NCBI RefSeq assembly: GCF_003044445.1
Contig: NZ_POWX01000009.1
Span: 22,787-86,786 of the forward strand
Direction of reading: 5' to 3'
Length of the DNA stretch: 64,000 nt
Source: Neisseria mucosa
GTDB taxonomy: Bacteria; Pseudomonadota; Gammaproteobacteria; Burkholderiales; Neisseriaceae
The position numbers and the translations under genes are program-made. Numbering within the stretch: the first letter of the stretch is position 1; every line of letters begins with the position of its first letter. The notes beneath the pieces were generated by a model. That model saw nothing but the letters and a program-made list of their open reading frames with translations. It searched no databases and was not told the origin of the DNA. This document shows positions 27,716 to 35,420 of the stretch, piece by piece.

Positions 27716-28027
27716 TCAGGCTTTCAGCAAATCTTGCAATTCGCCGGCTTCGTACATTTCCATCAAAATATCAGAACCGCCGACAAATTCGCCGTTGACG
27801 TAAAGTTGTGGGATGGTCGGCCAATCGCTGTATTCCTTAATACCTTGGCGGACGGCATCGTTTTCCAAAACATTAACGGTTACATAATCAGTACAACCTG
27901 CGGCATTAAGAATTTGAACTGCGCGGGATGAGAAACCGCATTGCGGGAACTGCTTCGTGCCTTTCATAAACAAAACAACGCGGTGGGTGGTAACAACTTC
28001 TTTAATTTGGTCATGAATAGAGGTCAT
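27716..28027 (-). CDS. grxD: Monothiol glutaredoxin, Grx4 family
   Basis: A 103-residue glutaredoxin with the monothiol active site CGFS (C30), the KGTKQFPQ loop before it, and the glutathione-binding [19 protein letters not shown]. This class binds a glutathione-ligated [2Fe-2S] cluster and delivers or senses iron-sulfur clusters rather than reducing disulfides. It is transcribed alone and divergently from rpsU. Confidence 0.97.
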   Translation of the reverse strand: MTSIHDQIKEVVTTHRVVLFMKGTKQFPQCGFSSRAVQILNAAGCTDYVTVNVLENDAVRQGIKEYSDWPTIPQLYVNGEFVGGSDILMEMYEAGELQDLLKA

Positions 28028-28160
28028 GGTGTGGTATTCCTTATTGGCATAGTCGGTTAATCGGGAGTTGCGCCATTATACGCAAATTAATGCGACTGGT
28101 GTCGGATGTTTAAAAAAGGTTTCCGAAACCCCTATACTGTTTTTCAGACAATCCACCAGC

Positions 28161-28189
28161 TTGACAGAAACTACCTAATCAAAGATAAT
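28161..28189 (+). promoter_or_regulatory. Promoter of rpsU
   Basis: TTGACA and GATAAT with a 17-base spacer; the start near 28196 gives a leader of about 195 bases before rpsU. Confidence 0.75.
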
Positions 28190-28195
28190 CCCGCA

Positions 28196-28389
28196 ATTCA
28201 TTTGCAGCCGCATCGACGGCATACCCGGCGCCAAGCCGACTTGTTAGGAGGTGATGTTTACATCACGGCGCGTATCCCGCCGGTCGCAAGACACCCGAGA
28301 TACAAACAACCACTTTTTTACAAACCGCCCCTTTTTACTTTTATCCCTTTCGGCGGTTTGAAACCAGAATTCAATTTAAAGGAAATAAA
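28196..28389 (+). promoter_or_regulatory. Structured rpsU leader with extended SD-like element
   Basis: The leader holds TTAGGAGGTGAT (28244-28255), nearly the full complement of the 16S rRNA 3' end and far stronger than the AAAGGAAA preceding rpsU. Its 3' part folds into GTGATGT/ACATCAC (28251-28266). AAACCGCC (28322-28329) and GGCGGTTT (28352-28359) can form a second stem before the rpsU start region. A 35-codon ORF begins with ATG at 28254, but its distance from the SD (two bases) is too short for good initiation. Autoregulation by S21 is a hypothesis. Confidence 0.5.
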
Positions 28390-28602
28390 ATGCCTGCAAT
28401 CCGCGTTAAAGAGAACGAACCCTTCGAAGTAGCCATGCGCCGTTTCAAACGTGCCGTAGAAAAAACCGGTCTGTTGACCGAGCTGCGTGCCCGTGAAGCT
28501 TACGAAAAACCGACTACCGAGCGTAAACGCAAAAAAGCCGCAGCCGTAAAACGCCTGCAAAAACGCCTGCGCAGCCAACAACTGCCTCCTAAAATGTACT
28601 AA
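28390..28602 (+). CDS. rpsU: 30S ribosomal protein S21
   Basis: A 70-residue very basic protein: [26 protein letters not shown], then [17 protein letters not shown]. bS21 sits near the 3' end of 16S rRNA and helps initiation. The ribosome-binding site is AAAGGAAATAAA. Unlike the enterobacterial rpsU-dnaG-rpoD order, no dnaG follows; yqeY comes next after a terminator, and dnaG/rpoD may lie elsewhere. Confidence 0.98.
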   Translation: MPAIRVKENEPFEVAMRRFKRAVEKTGLLTELRAREAYEKPTTERKRKKAAAVKRLQKRLRSQQLPPKMY

Positions 28603-28633
28603 ACATCAGTTGCAGGTCTGCCCTGTGATGCCG

Positions 28634-28673
28634 AAACACACCGCAAGGCTTGACCTGCGGTGTGTTTGTTTTT
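28634..28673 (+). terminator. Terminator of rpsU
   Basis: AAACACACCGCA and TGCGGTGTGTTT form a 12-bp stem followed by GTTTTT; a single uptake sequence overlaps its end. Confidence 0.9.
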
Positions 28674-28838
28674 CAGACGACCCTATCTTCCGCCTCGAAT
28701 CTTCCGCTTTGTGAACAAAAATCCACTTGGAAAATTAAATGTCGACAGCCCCTAGGATAATAGGTCGTCTGAAAAATAGAGAATCCTCTAAGGCAGTATT
28801 TGAAACACAATTTTCACTTTTTTCCTGAAAGTCATTCC

Positions 28839-29285
28839 ATGAGCCTGAAAGCACAATTAACCGAAGACATGAAAACCGCGATGCGTGCCAAAGATCAAAC
28901 TGCTTTAAGCACTATCCGCCTGATCAATGCCGCCATCAAACAATTCGAAGTGGACGAGCGTACCGAAGCTGATGACGGCAAAGTGATTGCCATCATCACC
29001 AAAATGGTCAAACAGCGCAAAGACAGTGCCAACATCTACACCGAAGCAGGCCGTCAGGACTTGGCAGACAAAGAAAATGCCGAAATCGAAATCCTGCACC
29101 GCTACCTGCCGCAAATGATGTCTGCCGAAGAAATCCGTACCGCCGTCGAAACCGTGATTGCCATGACCGGAGCTTCCGGTATGGCTGATATGGGCAAAGC
29201 AATGGGCGTATTGAAAACCCAGTTGGCAGGCAAAGCCGATATGGGCGAAGTCAACAAAATCCTCAAAGCTGCGCTGACTTCATAA
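28839..29285 (+). CDS. yqeY: GatB/YqeY domain protein
   Basis: A 148-residue protein starting MSLKAQLTEDMKTAMRAKD. It has the YqeY signature: TIRLINAAIKQFEVDERTE, VKQRKDSANIYTEAGRQDLADKE, EIEILHRYLPQMMS, and the C-terminal helix bundle GMADMGKAMGVLK. The domain resembles the tRNA-binding tail of GatB, but its cellular role is not settled. In many genomes it lies between rpsU and dnaG, matching the rpsU-yqeY order here. Confidence 0.95.
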   Translation: MSLKAQLTEDMKTAMRAKDQTALSTIRLINAAIKQFEVDERTEADDGKVIAIITKMVKQRKDSANIYTEAGRQDLADKENAEIEILHRYLPQMMSAEEIRTAVETVIAMTGASGMADMGKAMGVLKTQLAGKADMGEVNKILKAALTS

Positions 29286-29325
29286 TTGAAGCTCGACCGC
29301 TTTAAGCAGATTCAAGAAAAACAAA

Positions 29326-29372
29326 AAAGGTCGTCTGAAACCGATATTTCGGGTTTCAGACGACCTTTTTTC
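29326..29372. terminator. Bidirectional uptake-sequence terminator, yqeY / rpoH
   Basis: AAAAAAGGTCGTCTGAAACC and its complement between convergent genes, with A and T tracts on both sides. Confidence 0.85.
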
Positions 29373-29392
29373 CTTCTACCGAACTGTTTTTT

Positions 29393-30256
29393 TTAAACCG
29401 CTTCAGCTTCTTCCGCGAGGAAACCGCGCAGTTTTTGCATGGCTTTGGCTTCGATTTGGCGGATGCGCTCGGCGGATACACCGTATTCGGCTGCCAGTTC
29501 GTGCAGAGTCAATCCGCCATCGTCTTGCAGCCAGCGGCTTTCTACGATGCGACGGCTGCGGTCGTCCAGTTGCGCCAATGCGTTTTGCAGACCTTCGGTT
29601 TGCAGGGCGTAGTGGGCTTGTTTGGACAGTTGGCGGCTGGGTTCGGCATCGTGGTCGGCAAGCCAGTCGATGGGGGCGAAGCTGTCTTCGTCATCGTTGT
29701 TGTCTGCCATGATGGCGATGTCGTGTCCGGTCATGCGTTGTTCCATTTCCATGACTTCGGACAATTTGACGCCCAAATCGTCGGCGATGTCTTGCGCTTC
29801 TTTCGGAGACAAGGCATTCAGGTTTTTACGCATACTGCGCAGGTTGAAGAACAGTTTGCGTTGCGGCTTGGTGGTCGCTACGCGCACCAGTCGCCAGTTG
29901 CGCAGGATAAATTCGTGGATTTCGGCCTTAATCCAGTGTACGGCGAATGAAAACAGGCGTGCGCCACGGCTGGGCTCGTAACGTTTGACCGCTTTCATCA
30001 GTCCGATGTTGCCTTCTTGGATCAAGTCGGCCTGGTTCAGGCCATAGCCGTCGTAGCCTCGTGCGATGGATACGACGACGCGCAAATGGGAAAGAATGAG
30101 TTGTTTGGCGGCGTTAAGGTCGCCTTTTTGCTGACGCTCCGCGAGTTGGCTTTCTTCTTCGGGCGTCAGCATGGGAATGCTGTTAACAGTGTGAATGTAT
30201 TGCTCAAGGCTGCCGTTGCCGCTGTGAATGACGGGTAATGCAAAGGCGTTGTTCAT
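29393..30256 (-). CDS. rpoH: Heat-shock sigma factor RpoH (sigma-32)
   Basis: A 287-residue group 3-like sigma factor. Region 2 has LILSHLRVVVSIARGYDGYGLNQADLIQEGNIGLMKAVKRYEPSRGARLFSFAVHW-type sequence (core: DLIQEGNIGLMKAV), and the RpoH box QRKLFFNLR identifies it as sigma-32 rather than RpoS. Region 4 ends with GVSAERIRQIEAKAMQKLR. It directs transcription of chaperone and protease genes, and in gonococci also responds to host-cell contact. The gap upstream (30257-30529) is AT-rich and holds no evident gene. Confidence 0.97.
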   Translation of the reverse strand: MNNAFALPVIHSGNGSLEQYIHTVNSIPMLTPEEESQLAERQQKGDLNAAKQLILSHLRVVVSIARGYDGYGLNQADLIQEGNIGLMKAVKRYEPSRGARLFSFAVHWIKAEIHEFILRNWRLVRVATTKPQRKLFFNLRSMRKNLNALSPKEAQDIADDLGVKLSEVMEMEQRMTGHDIAIMADNNDDEDSFAPIDWLADHDAEPSRQLSKQAHYALQTEGLQNALAQLDDRSRRIVESRWLQDDGGLTLHELAAEYGVSAERIRQIEAKAMQKLRGFLAEEAEAV

Positions 30257-30495
30257 AAGAGGTGCTTTCCTTTATATGATGCAGAGACTGTTGTTTACTT
30301 GTTGTTTGCCGTGCAGTATATCACTGCCTGTTGCCCTATCGTATGCTGTCAAATGCCTTTTTCTGTAAAAGACTGTTCGATAGGTGAATTTTCATCTTTT
30401 ATAAAACTCGATTGATTTTGAAAATTTGACTGGTTTACTGGGAATAAGTTCAGTATATTACAAACATTCTTGTATGTAAATAATAAATTTTAAGA

Positions 30496-30522
30496 AAAAC
30501 GGCCTTATAAAAAGACCGTTTC
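30496..30522 (-). terminator. Terminator of lnt
   Basis: On the minus strand AAACGGTC and GGCCGTTT pair around a T-rich loop, followed by TTCTT, eight bases after the lnt stop. Confidence 0.7.
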
Positions 30523-30529
30523 TTCAAAC

Positions 30530-32071
30530 TCAATCTGCTTTTTTCCTGATTAAAAACAGTGCGATGGCAATGATTGACAATACTCCGATCAGCCACAGCG
30601 AACCACCTGCTTTCATATAAGGGGTTTCGCCGACATAGCCTTTGACATGTCCTTCCAAGACGGCATCGGTATTGGGTTCGCTCTCGGCGATGATACTGCC
30701 TTTGGGAGAAATAATGGCGGTTGCGCCGGTATTGGTGGCACGGACCATATAGCGTCCAAGCTCCATCGCGCGGGCTTGGGATTGCTGGAGCTGTTGGTAC
30801 ATCGCGTTGGAATCGCCGTACCACGCCATATTGCTGACGTTGGCAAGCAGTGTGGCGTTTTTGGCGGTGGCGATGAGTTCGTCGCCGAAGCCGTCTTCAT
30901 AGCAGATATTGAAGGCGACTTTTTGCCCTTTCATGGTTAAGGGAGCCTGTGCTGCCCCGCCGCGACGGAAATCGGCAAGCGGCATATTCATCAGCTTATA
31001 CAACGGCTCGGTCAGAAAAGGCAGCGGTTTGTATTCACCAAAGGGAACCAAATGATTCTTGGCGTAATACGGGAGGTCGTCTGAAACATCATCGTAGTCG
31101 CTCAAATTGATTACGGCGTTTTCGTATCCGCTGCCATCCGCAGTGTATTGACCGATACCGACAGCCAATGCGCTGCCGTTCGTGCGCGCCTGTTCGGCAA
31201 ACTGGGTCAGGATGTTTTCCGGCAAATCCTGACGCATCACGGGCAGAGCAGTTTCAGGCAGGATAACGATGTCGGCGGATGTTTTGCTGATTTGACCGTA
31301 GTATTTTTGAATGGTGGGGACAACTTGTTCTTCATCCCATTTCAGGCTCTGCTCGATATTGCCCTGCACAAGCGCGACGGTACTGGTGCTGCCGTCGGGT
31401 TTGGTAAAGTCGGCTTGCTGGGCGATAAAGCCGACGGTACACAACATGACAATCATGCACATCGGCAGCAGGCGTTGTTTCAGACGACCCGTATTGTCAA
31501 TCAGCAACACCAGCCACGCGCTGACAAATGCCGTCGCAAGCGTAACCAGATGAATACCGCCCAAAGGTGCAAAGCCGGCAAGCGGGCTTTCTTTGACGAT
31601 TTGCGAATAGCCGAGCGCACCCCAGCCGAAGCCGGTCAACAAGCGTTCGCGGGCAAATTCCGCCAGCGTCCACAAAATCGGCAAAACGATGCCGACCTTA
31701 ACCCAGCGCGGCAGATGAAATTTCTTCCACAGCCAAAAACAGGCGGCAGGATACAGCGCAAGAAACGCAGGCAGCAGGAAAGTCAGCGGAATCGCGTATA
31801 AATTAGGCAAGCCGGAAACATCGTGCAGCGCGGTATGTATCCAGTAAAACTGCGTCGTATAGGCAATCAGCCCAAACAGATAGGCGGTAGAAACAGCGAA
31901 GCGCGGGCGCAGTTCAATCAGTCGGATCAGCGCGCCAAACAGCAAAGGCATCAGCCAAAAATGGTAATACGGCGCGAAAGTCAACGGCGTAGCGGCGGCA
32001 ATCAGGATCACCAGCGGCCAGTACAGCACAGGATGCTGCCAATATTGTTCGAGTTTGCGGAAAATGTTCAT
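30530..32071 (-). CDS. lnt: Apolipoprotein N-acyltransferase
   Basis: Adds the third acyl chain to lipoproteins in the inner membrane. Starting at MNIFRKLEQYWQHP gives 513 residues; the longer frame reads through an uptake sequence. Six membrane spans precede the periplasmic nitrilase domain. The catalytic triad is visible: E in VILPETALPV, K in YYAKNHLVPFGEYKPL, and C in FNICYEDGFGDELI. Loop residues for lipoprotein binding are conserved. An uptake sequence lies in the coding region near 31075. Downstream clients in this window include BamC, Slt and NosL. Confidence 0.97.
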   Translation of the reverse strand: MNIFRKLEQYWQHPVLYWPLVILIAAATPLTFAPYYHFWLMPLLFGALIRLIELRPRFAVSTAYLFGLIAYTTQFYWIHTALHDVSGLPNLYAIPLTFLLPAFLALYPAACFWLWKKFHLPRWVKVGIVLPILWTLAEFARERLLTGFGWGALGYSQIVKESPLAGFAPLGGIHLVTLATAFVSAWLVLLIDNTGRLKQRLLPMCMIVMLCTVGFIAQQADFTKPDGSTSTVALVQGNIEQSLKWDEEQVVPTIQKYYGQISKTSADIVILPETALPVMRQDLPENILTQFAEQARTNGSALAVGIGQYTADGSGYENAVINLSDYDDVSDDLPYYAKNHLVPFGEYKPLPFLTEPLYKLMNMPLADFRRGGAAQAPLTMKGQKVAFNICYEDGFGDELIATAKNATLLANVSNMAWYGDSNAMYQQLQQSQARAMELGRYMVRATNTGATAIISPKGSIIAESEPNTDAVLEGHVKGYVGETPYMKAGGSLWLIGVLSIIAIALFLIRKKAD

Positions 32072-32091
32072 TGCAGAGAAAAGAAAATAAG

Positions 32092-32142
32092 AGGTCGTCT
32101 GAAAATACAGATTCAACAAAGTTGAACCATTTTCAGACGACG
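32092..32142 (-). terminator. Uptake-sequence terminator of yedI
   Basis: AGGTCGTCTGAAAAT and TTTTCAGACGAC around a loop with an inner TTCAAC/GTTGAA stem, between yedI and lnt. Confidence 0.65.
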
Positions 32143-32152
32143 TATCGGTTGT

Positions 32153-33019
32153 TTAGTGTTTTTGAAACAGCTTCATCAAAGGCAACGCTACGGCGCAGGC
32201 GATGGCACCGGCAATCAGCCCGACGGCAAGGTTGGCGATATGCTCCATCAAGCCGCTGTCCCAATGATGCGCGTGTAAGAAATCATGCAAAAAGCCCAAG
32301 TTGTGCGCAATCAGACCGCCGCCGACAAGGAACATGGCAAGCGTACCCACCACGCTCAAACCGCGCATAAACCAGGGCATAAAGGCAATCAGACCCTGTC
32401 CGACCGTTTGGATGCCCGTACTTTTCTGACGCATCAGCAGCATACCGAAATCGTCAAGCTTGACGATGACGCCGACCAAACCGTACACAAAAACCGTCAT
32501 ACCGACACCGATTGCCGCCATGACCAGCGAACGGGTCATCAGGTCGTATTTTTCGACCACGCCCAAAGCAATAATAATGATCTCGGCAGACAGGATAAAA
32601 TCCGTACGGATCGCACCTTTAATCTTGGTTTTTTCGTCCAACGTTTCAACGGCAGCTTTCTCGTCGTCATGCGCTTCGTGGCGGTGTAGAAACTTATGCA
32701 GCAGCTTTTCCACGCCCTCGAAACACAAATAAATCCCGCCTATCATCAGCAAAGGCGTAATCAGCTTCGGCAAAAAGGCGGACAGCAACAAAGCCAGCGG
32801 CACCAAAATCAGCTTGTTCACCAAAGAACCTTTCGCCACCGCCCAAATAATCGGCAGCTCGCGTTCCGCCGACACGCCGGTAACCTGATTCGCATTAAGA
32901 GCCAAATCATCGCCAACCACGCCCGCCGTTTTCTTGGCGGCCATTTTGGTCATCAGGGCAACGTCGTCCAAGACAGCGGTAATATCGTCCAAAAGGGTGA
33001 AAAGCGAGGCAAAGGCCAT
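32153..33019 (-). CDS. yedI: DUF808 family inner membrane protein (YedI-like)
   Basis: A 288-residue polytopic protein beginning MAFASLFTLLDDITAVLDDVALMTKMAAKKTAGVVGDDLA-like (core LLDDITAVLDDVA), the DUF808 signature. Later blocks include ELPIIWAVAKGSLVNKLILVP, GAIRTDFILSAEIIIIALG and GMTVFVYGLVGVIVK. About seven membrane segments are predicted by eye, with a His-rich loop after residue 110 (LHKFLHRHEAHDDE). No biochemical function is established for the family. Confidence 0.92.
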   Translation of the reverse strand: MAFASLFTLLDDITAVLDDVALMTKMAAKKTAGVVGDDLALNANQVTGVSAERELPIIWAVAKGSLVNKLILVPLALLLSAFLPKLITPLLMIGGIYLCFEGVEKLLHKFLHRHEAHDDEKAAVETLDEKTKIKGAIRTDFILSAEIIIIALGVVEKYDLMTRSLVMAAIGVGMTVFVYGLVGVIVKLDDFGMLLMRQKSTGIQTVGQGLIAFMPWFMRGLSVVGTLAMFLVGGGLIAHNLGFLHDFLHAHHWDSGLMEHIANLAVGLIAGAIACAVALPLMKLFQKH

Positions 33020-33365
33020 GATATATTTCCGAAAAAAGGGTCAGATTAAAGAAGCCGGCTATTATAACCGAGAAAGTATGACAACAAAGGCTTTCAGACG
33101 ACCTTTAATGGAAATTAACGGAATTTGGTGGGAAAGTTGAAGCATTTTGGAAGGCAACTGCCCGATATGGGCAACAATTCAAATCATCACGGCTTCCATA
33201 ACAGTAAAACAACCGCCCTGCCCTTTTTCAGATGACCTTTCCATACAGAAAACAATCAGAAATGTCATGCAGTTTCGCCAGAAACAGACAGTCAATGCTA
33301 TACTTGCCAACTTATTGTCGATGAAAACCGGCTTGAAACAGCCGTTACGGAAACGAGAAATCAAG

Positions 33366-34151
33366 ATGAGCAGAATCCAGCAAACCTTTGCCGCGCTTGA
33401 CGGCGCAAAAGCCCTGATTCCCTATATCACCGTAGGCGATCCCAATCTCGACACCACGCTTGCGCTGATGCACAGTTTGGTTGAAAACGGCGCCGACATC
33501 CTCGAATTGGGCGTTCCTTTTTCCGACCCGATGGCGGACGGTCCGACCATCCAGCGCGCTGCCGAGCGCGCGTTGGCAAACAAAGTTTCCCTCAACGACG
33601 TATTGAATATCGTACGCCGCTTCCGCGAAACAAACGGCAACACGCCTGTCGTTCTGATGGGTTATCTGAACCCGATTCACAAAATAGGTTATCAGGCATT
33701 TACCCAAGCGGCGGCTGAGGCCGGCGTGGACGGCGTGCTGACCGTCGATTCACCTGTTGAAACGATCACCCCGCTGCACGATGCACTCAAAGCGCGCGGC
33801 ATCGACTGCATTTTCCTGATTGCCCCGACCACGACCGAAGAGCGCATCCAAACCATCGCCCGCGTTGCCGGCGGCTTTGTCTATTACGTTTCGCTCAAAG
33901 GCGTTACCGGTGCGGCAAGTTTGGATACCGAAGAAGTTTCGCGTAAAATAGAGCTTTTGCGCAAGTATATCGATATCCCGATCGGCGTCGGCTTCGGCAT
34001 CAGCAATGCCGAAAGCGCGCGCAAAATCGGTGCCGTTGCCGATGCCGTCATCGTCGGCAGCCGCATCGTCAAAGAAATTGAAAACAACGTAGGCCGTGAA
34101 GCAGAAGCCGTCGGCGCGTTGGCGAAAGAATTAAAAGACGCAATCCGTTAA
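33366..34151 (+). CDS. trpA: Tryptophan synthase alpha subunit
   Basis: Cleaves indole-3-glycerol phosphate to indole, which is channelled to TrpB. The ATG giving [26 protein letters not shown] is correct; the longer frame upstream includes an imperfect uptake sequence and is not family-like. Catalytic glutamate is in [16 protein letters not shown] and the aspartate nearby; the phosphate-binding [12 protein letters not shown] is intact. 261 residues is standard. trpB is not in the window; pairing trpA with accD is common in Neisseria and other betaproteobacteria. Confidence 0.98.
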   Translation: MSRIQQTFAALDGAKALIPYITVGDPNLDTTLALMHSLVENGADILELGVPFSDPMADGPTIQRAAERALANKVSLNDVLNIVRRFRETNGNTPVVLMGYLNPIHKIGYQAFTQAAAEAGVDGVLTVDSPVETITPLHDALKARGIDCIFLIAPTTTEERIQTIARVAGGFVYYVSLKGVTGAASLDTEEVSRKIELLRKYIDIPIGVGFGISNAESARKIGAVADAVIVGSRIVKEIENNVGREAEAVGALAKELKDAIR

Positions 34152-34209
34152 GACCTTTCCGACAATACGCGCAAAGGTCGTCTGAATCCCGAATTTCAAG
34201 GAGTCATCC

Positions 34210-35085
34210 ATGAGTTGGTTAGACAAAATCCTACCGCCCAAAATCAAAAACCGCAGCAAAGACGAAGGCTCGTCCAACGTTCCCGAAGGTCTGTGGCACA
34301 AATGCCCGTCCTGTTCGGCAACCATCTACTCGACCGAGCTTCAGCAAAACGACCGAGTTTGCCCAAAATGTAACCACCACAATCCGCTTTCCGCACGCGA
34401 ACGCCTCAATTTGCTTTTGGACGAAGAAGGTCGCGAAGAAATCGCTGCCAATATTAAACCAACCGACCCGCTGAAATTCAAAGACAGCAAAAAATACCCT
34501 GAACGCTTGGCCGCCGCGCGCAAAGCCACCGGCGAAGATGATGCGTTGGTCGTGATGAAAGGCTTTATGAACGGCCTGCCCGTCGTGATTGCCGCATTCG
34601 AATTCCGCTTTATCGGCGGCTCTATGGGTTCCGTCGTCGGCGAACGCTTCGTCCAAGGCGTGCGCCGTGCCGTAGCTGACAACTGCTCTTTCATCTGCGT
34701 TGCCGCATCAGGCGGTGCGCGTATGCAGGAAGGTGTCAACTCATTGATGCAGATGACCAAAACCAGCGCGGCATTGCATCTTTTGACTGAAAAACACCTG
34801 CCGTTTATCTCCGTCCTGACCGACCCGACCATGGGCGGCGTATCCGCCAGCTTCGCCTTCCTTGGCGATGTCGTGCTTGCCGAACCCAACGCCCTTATCG
34901 GCTTTGCCGGCCCGCGCGTTATCGAACAAACCGTCCGTGAAACCTTACCTGAAGGCTTCCAACGCGCAGAATTCCTGCTGGAAAAAGGCGCTATCGACCA
35001 AATCGTCGACCGCCGCAGCATGAAACAGCGCATCTGCAACCTGATTACCCTGCTGCGCCGAGAAAACAAAGTCAATGCCGCTTAA
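34210..35085 (+). CDS. accD: Acetyl-CoA carboxylase carboxyltransferase beta subunit
   Basis: Transfers the carboxyl group from biotin to acetyl-CoA to make malonyl-CoA for fatty acid synthesis. The C4 zinc ribbon is at C32, C35, C51 and C54 (CPSC and CPKC). The crotonase-like core has [36 protein letters not shown] and [22 protein letters not shown]. At 291 residues it is standard. It follows trpA by 58 bases with a single uptake sequence between. Confidence 0.98.
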   Translation: MSWLDKILPPKIKNRSKDEGSSNVPEGLWHKCPSCSATIYSTELQQNDRVCPKCNHHNPLSARERLNLLLDEEGREEIAANIKPTDPLKFKDSKKYPERLAAARKATGEDDALVVMKGFMNGLPVVIAAFEFRFIGGSMGSVVGERFVQGVRRAVADNCSFICVAASGGARMQEGVNSLMQMTKTSAALHLLTEKHLPFISVLTDPTMGGVSASFAFLGDVVLAEPNALIGFAGPRVIEQTVRETLPEGFQRAEFLLEKGAIDQIVDRRSMKQRICNLITLLRRENKVNAA

Positions 35086-35107
35086 ATCGAGAAGGTTTGA
35101 AATAACA

Positions 35108-35151
35108 AAAGGTCGTCTGAAAATTGATTTTTCGGTTTTCAGACGACCTTT
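35108..35151 (+). terminator. Uptake-sequence terminator after accD
   Basis: AAAAGGTCGTCTGAAAA and its complement, 23 bases after the stop. The rest of the gap to nosR is AT-rich and carries the nos promoter. Confidence 0.8.
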
Positions 35152-35342
35152 ACTATTTGGGTAGCCTCTATGAAATACACACATTAAACAAATCCAGCAA
35201 TTCAAAATCCATTATTCCCAAAATAAGCAAAAAACATATAATAACTTTGTTTTCTATTTCTATTTGCAATTAAATCAGACTCATATTGATGTAATCACAA
35301 AGTATTACTTGCCGCCAAAACCGGGTTTTAAGATTTGTAAAT

Positions 35343-35384
35343 TTGATATAAGTCAAACTATCGCGTTTTGTAGATTCATATAAT
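35343..35384 (+). promoter_or_regulatory. FNR-type box and -10 element of the nos operon
   Basis: TTGATataaGTCAA (35343-35356) matches the FNR consensus TTGAT-N4-ATCAA in nine of ten positions. TATAAT lies at 35379-35384, predicting a start near 35391, so the box is centred at -41.5, the standard class II activator position. No -35 hexamer is needed or evident. Anaerobic induction of nosR and the downstream genes is predicted. Confidence 0.8.
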
Positions 35385-35420
35385 ATTAATGTTTAGAGTA
35401 TCGAATAATCGGGGATAGTC

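Noticed and set aside
28106..28432. A 108-codon frame across the rpsU leader
   Set aside because: Overlaps the rpsU promoter and start in another frame, and has no family features.
35286..35298. TTGATGTAATCA upstream of the nos promoter as a second FNR site
   Set aside because: The half-sites are three rather than four bases apart and the position is too far upstream for a standard activator site.
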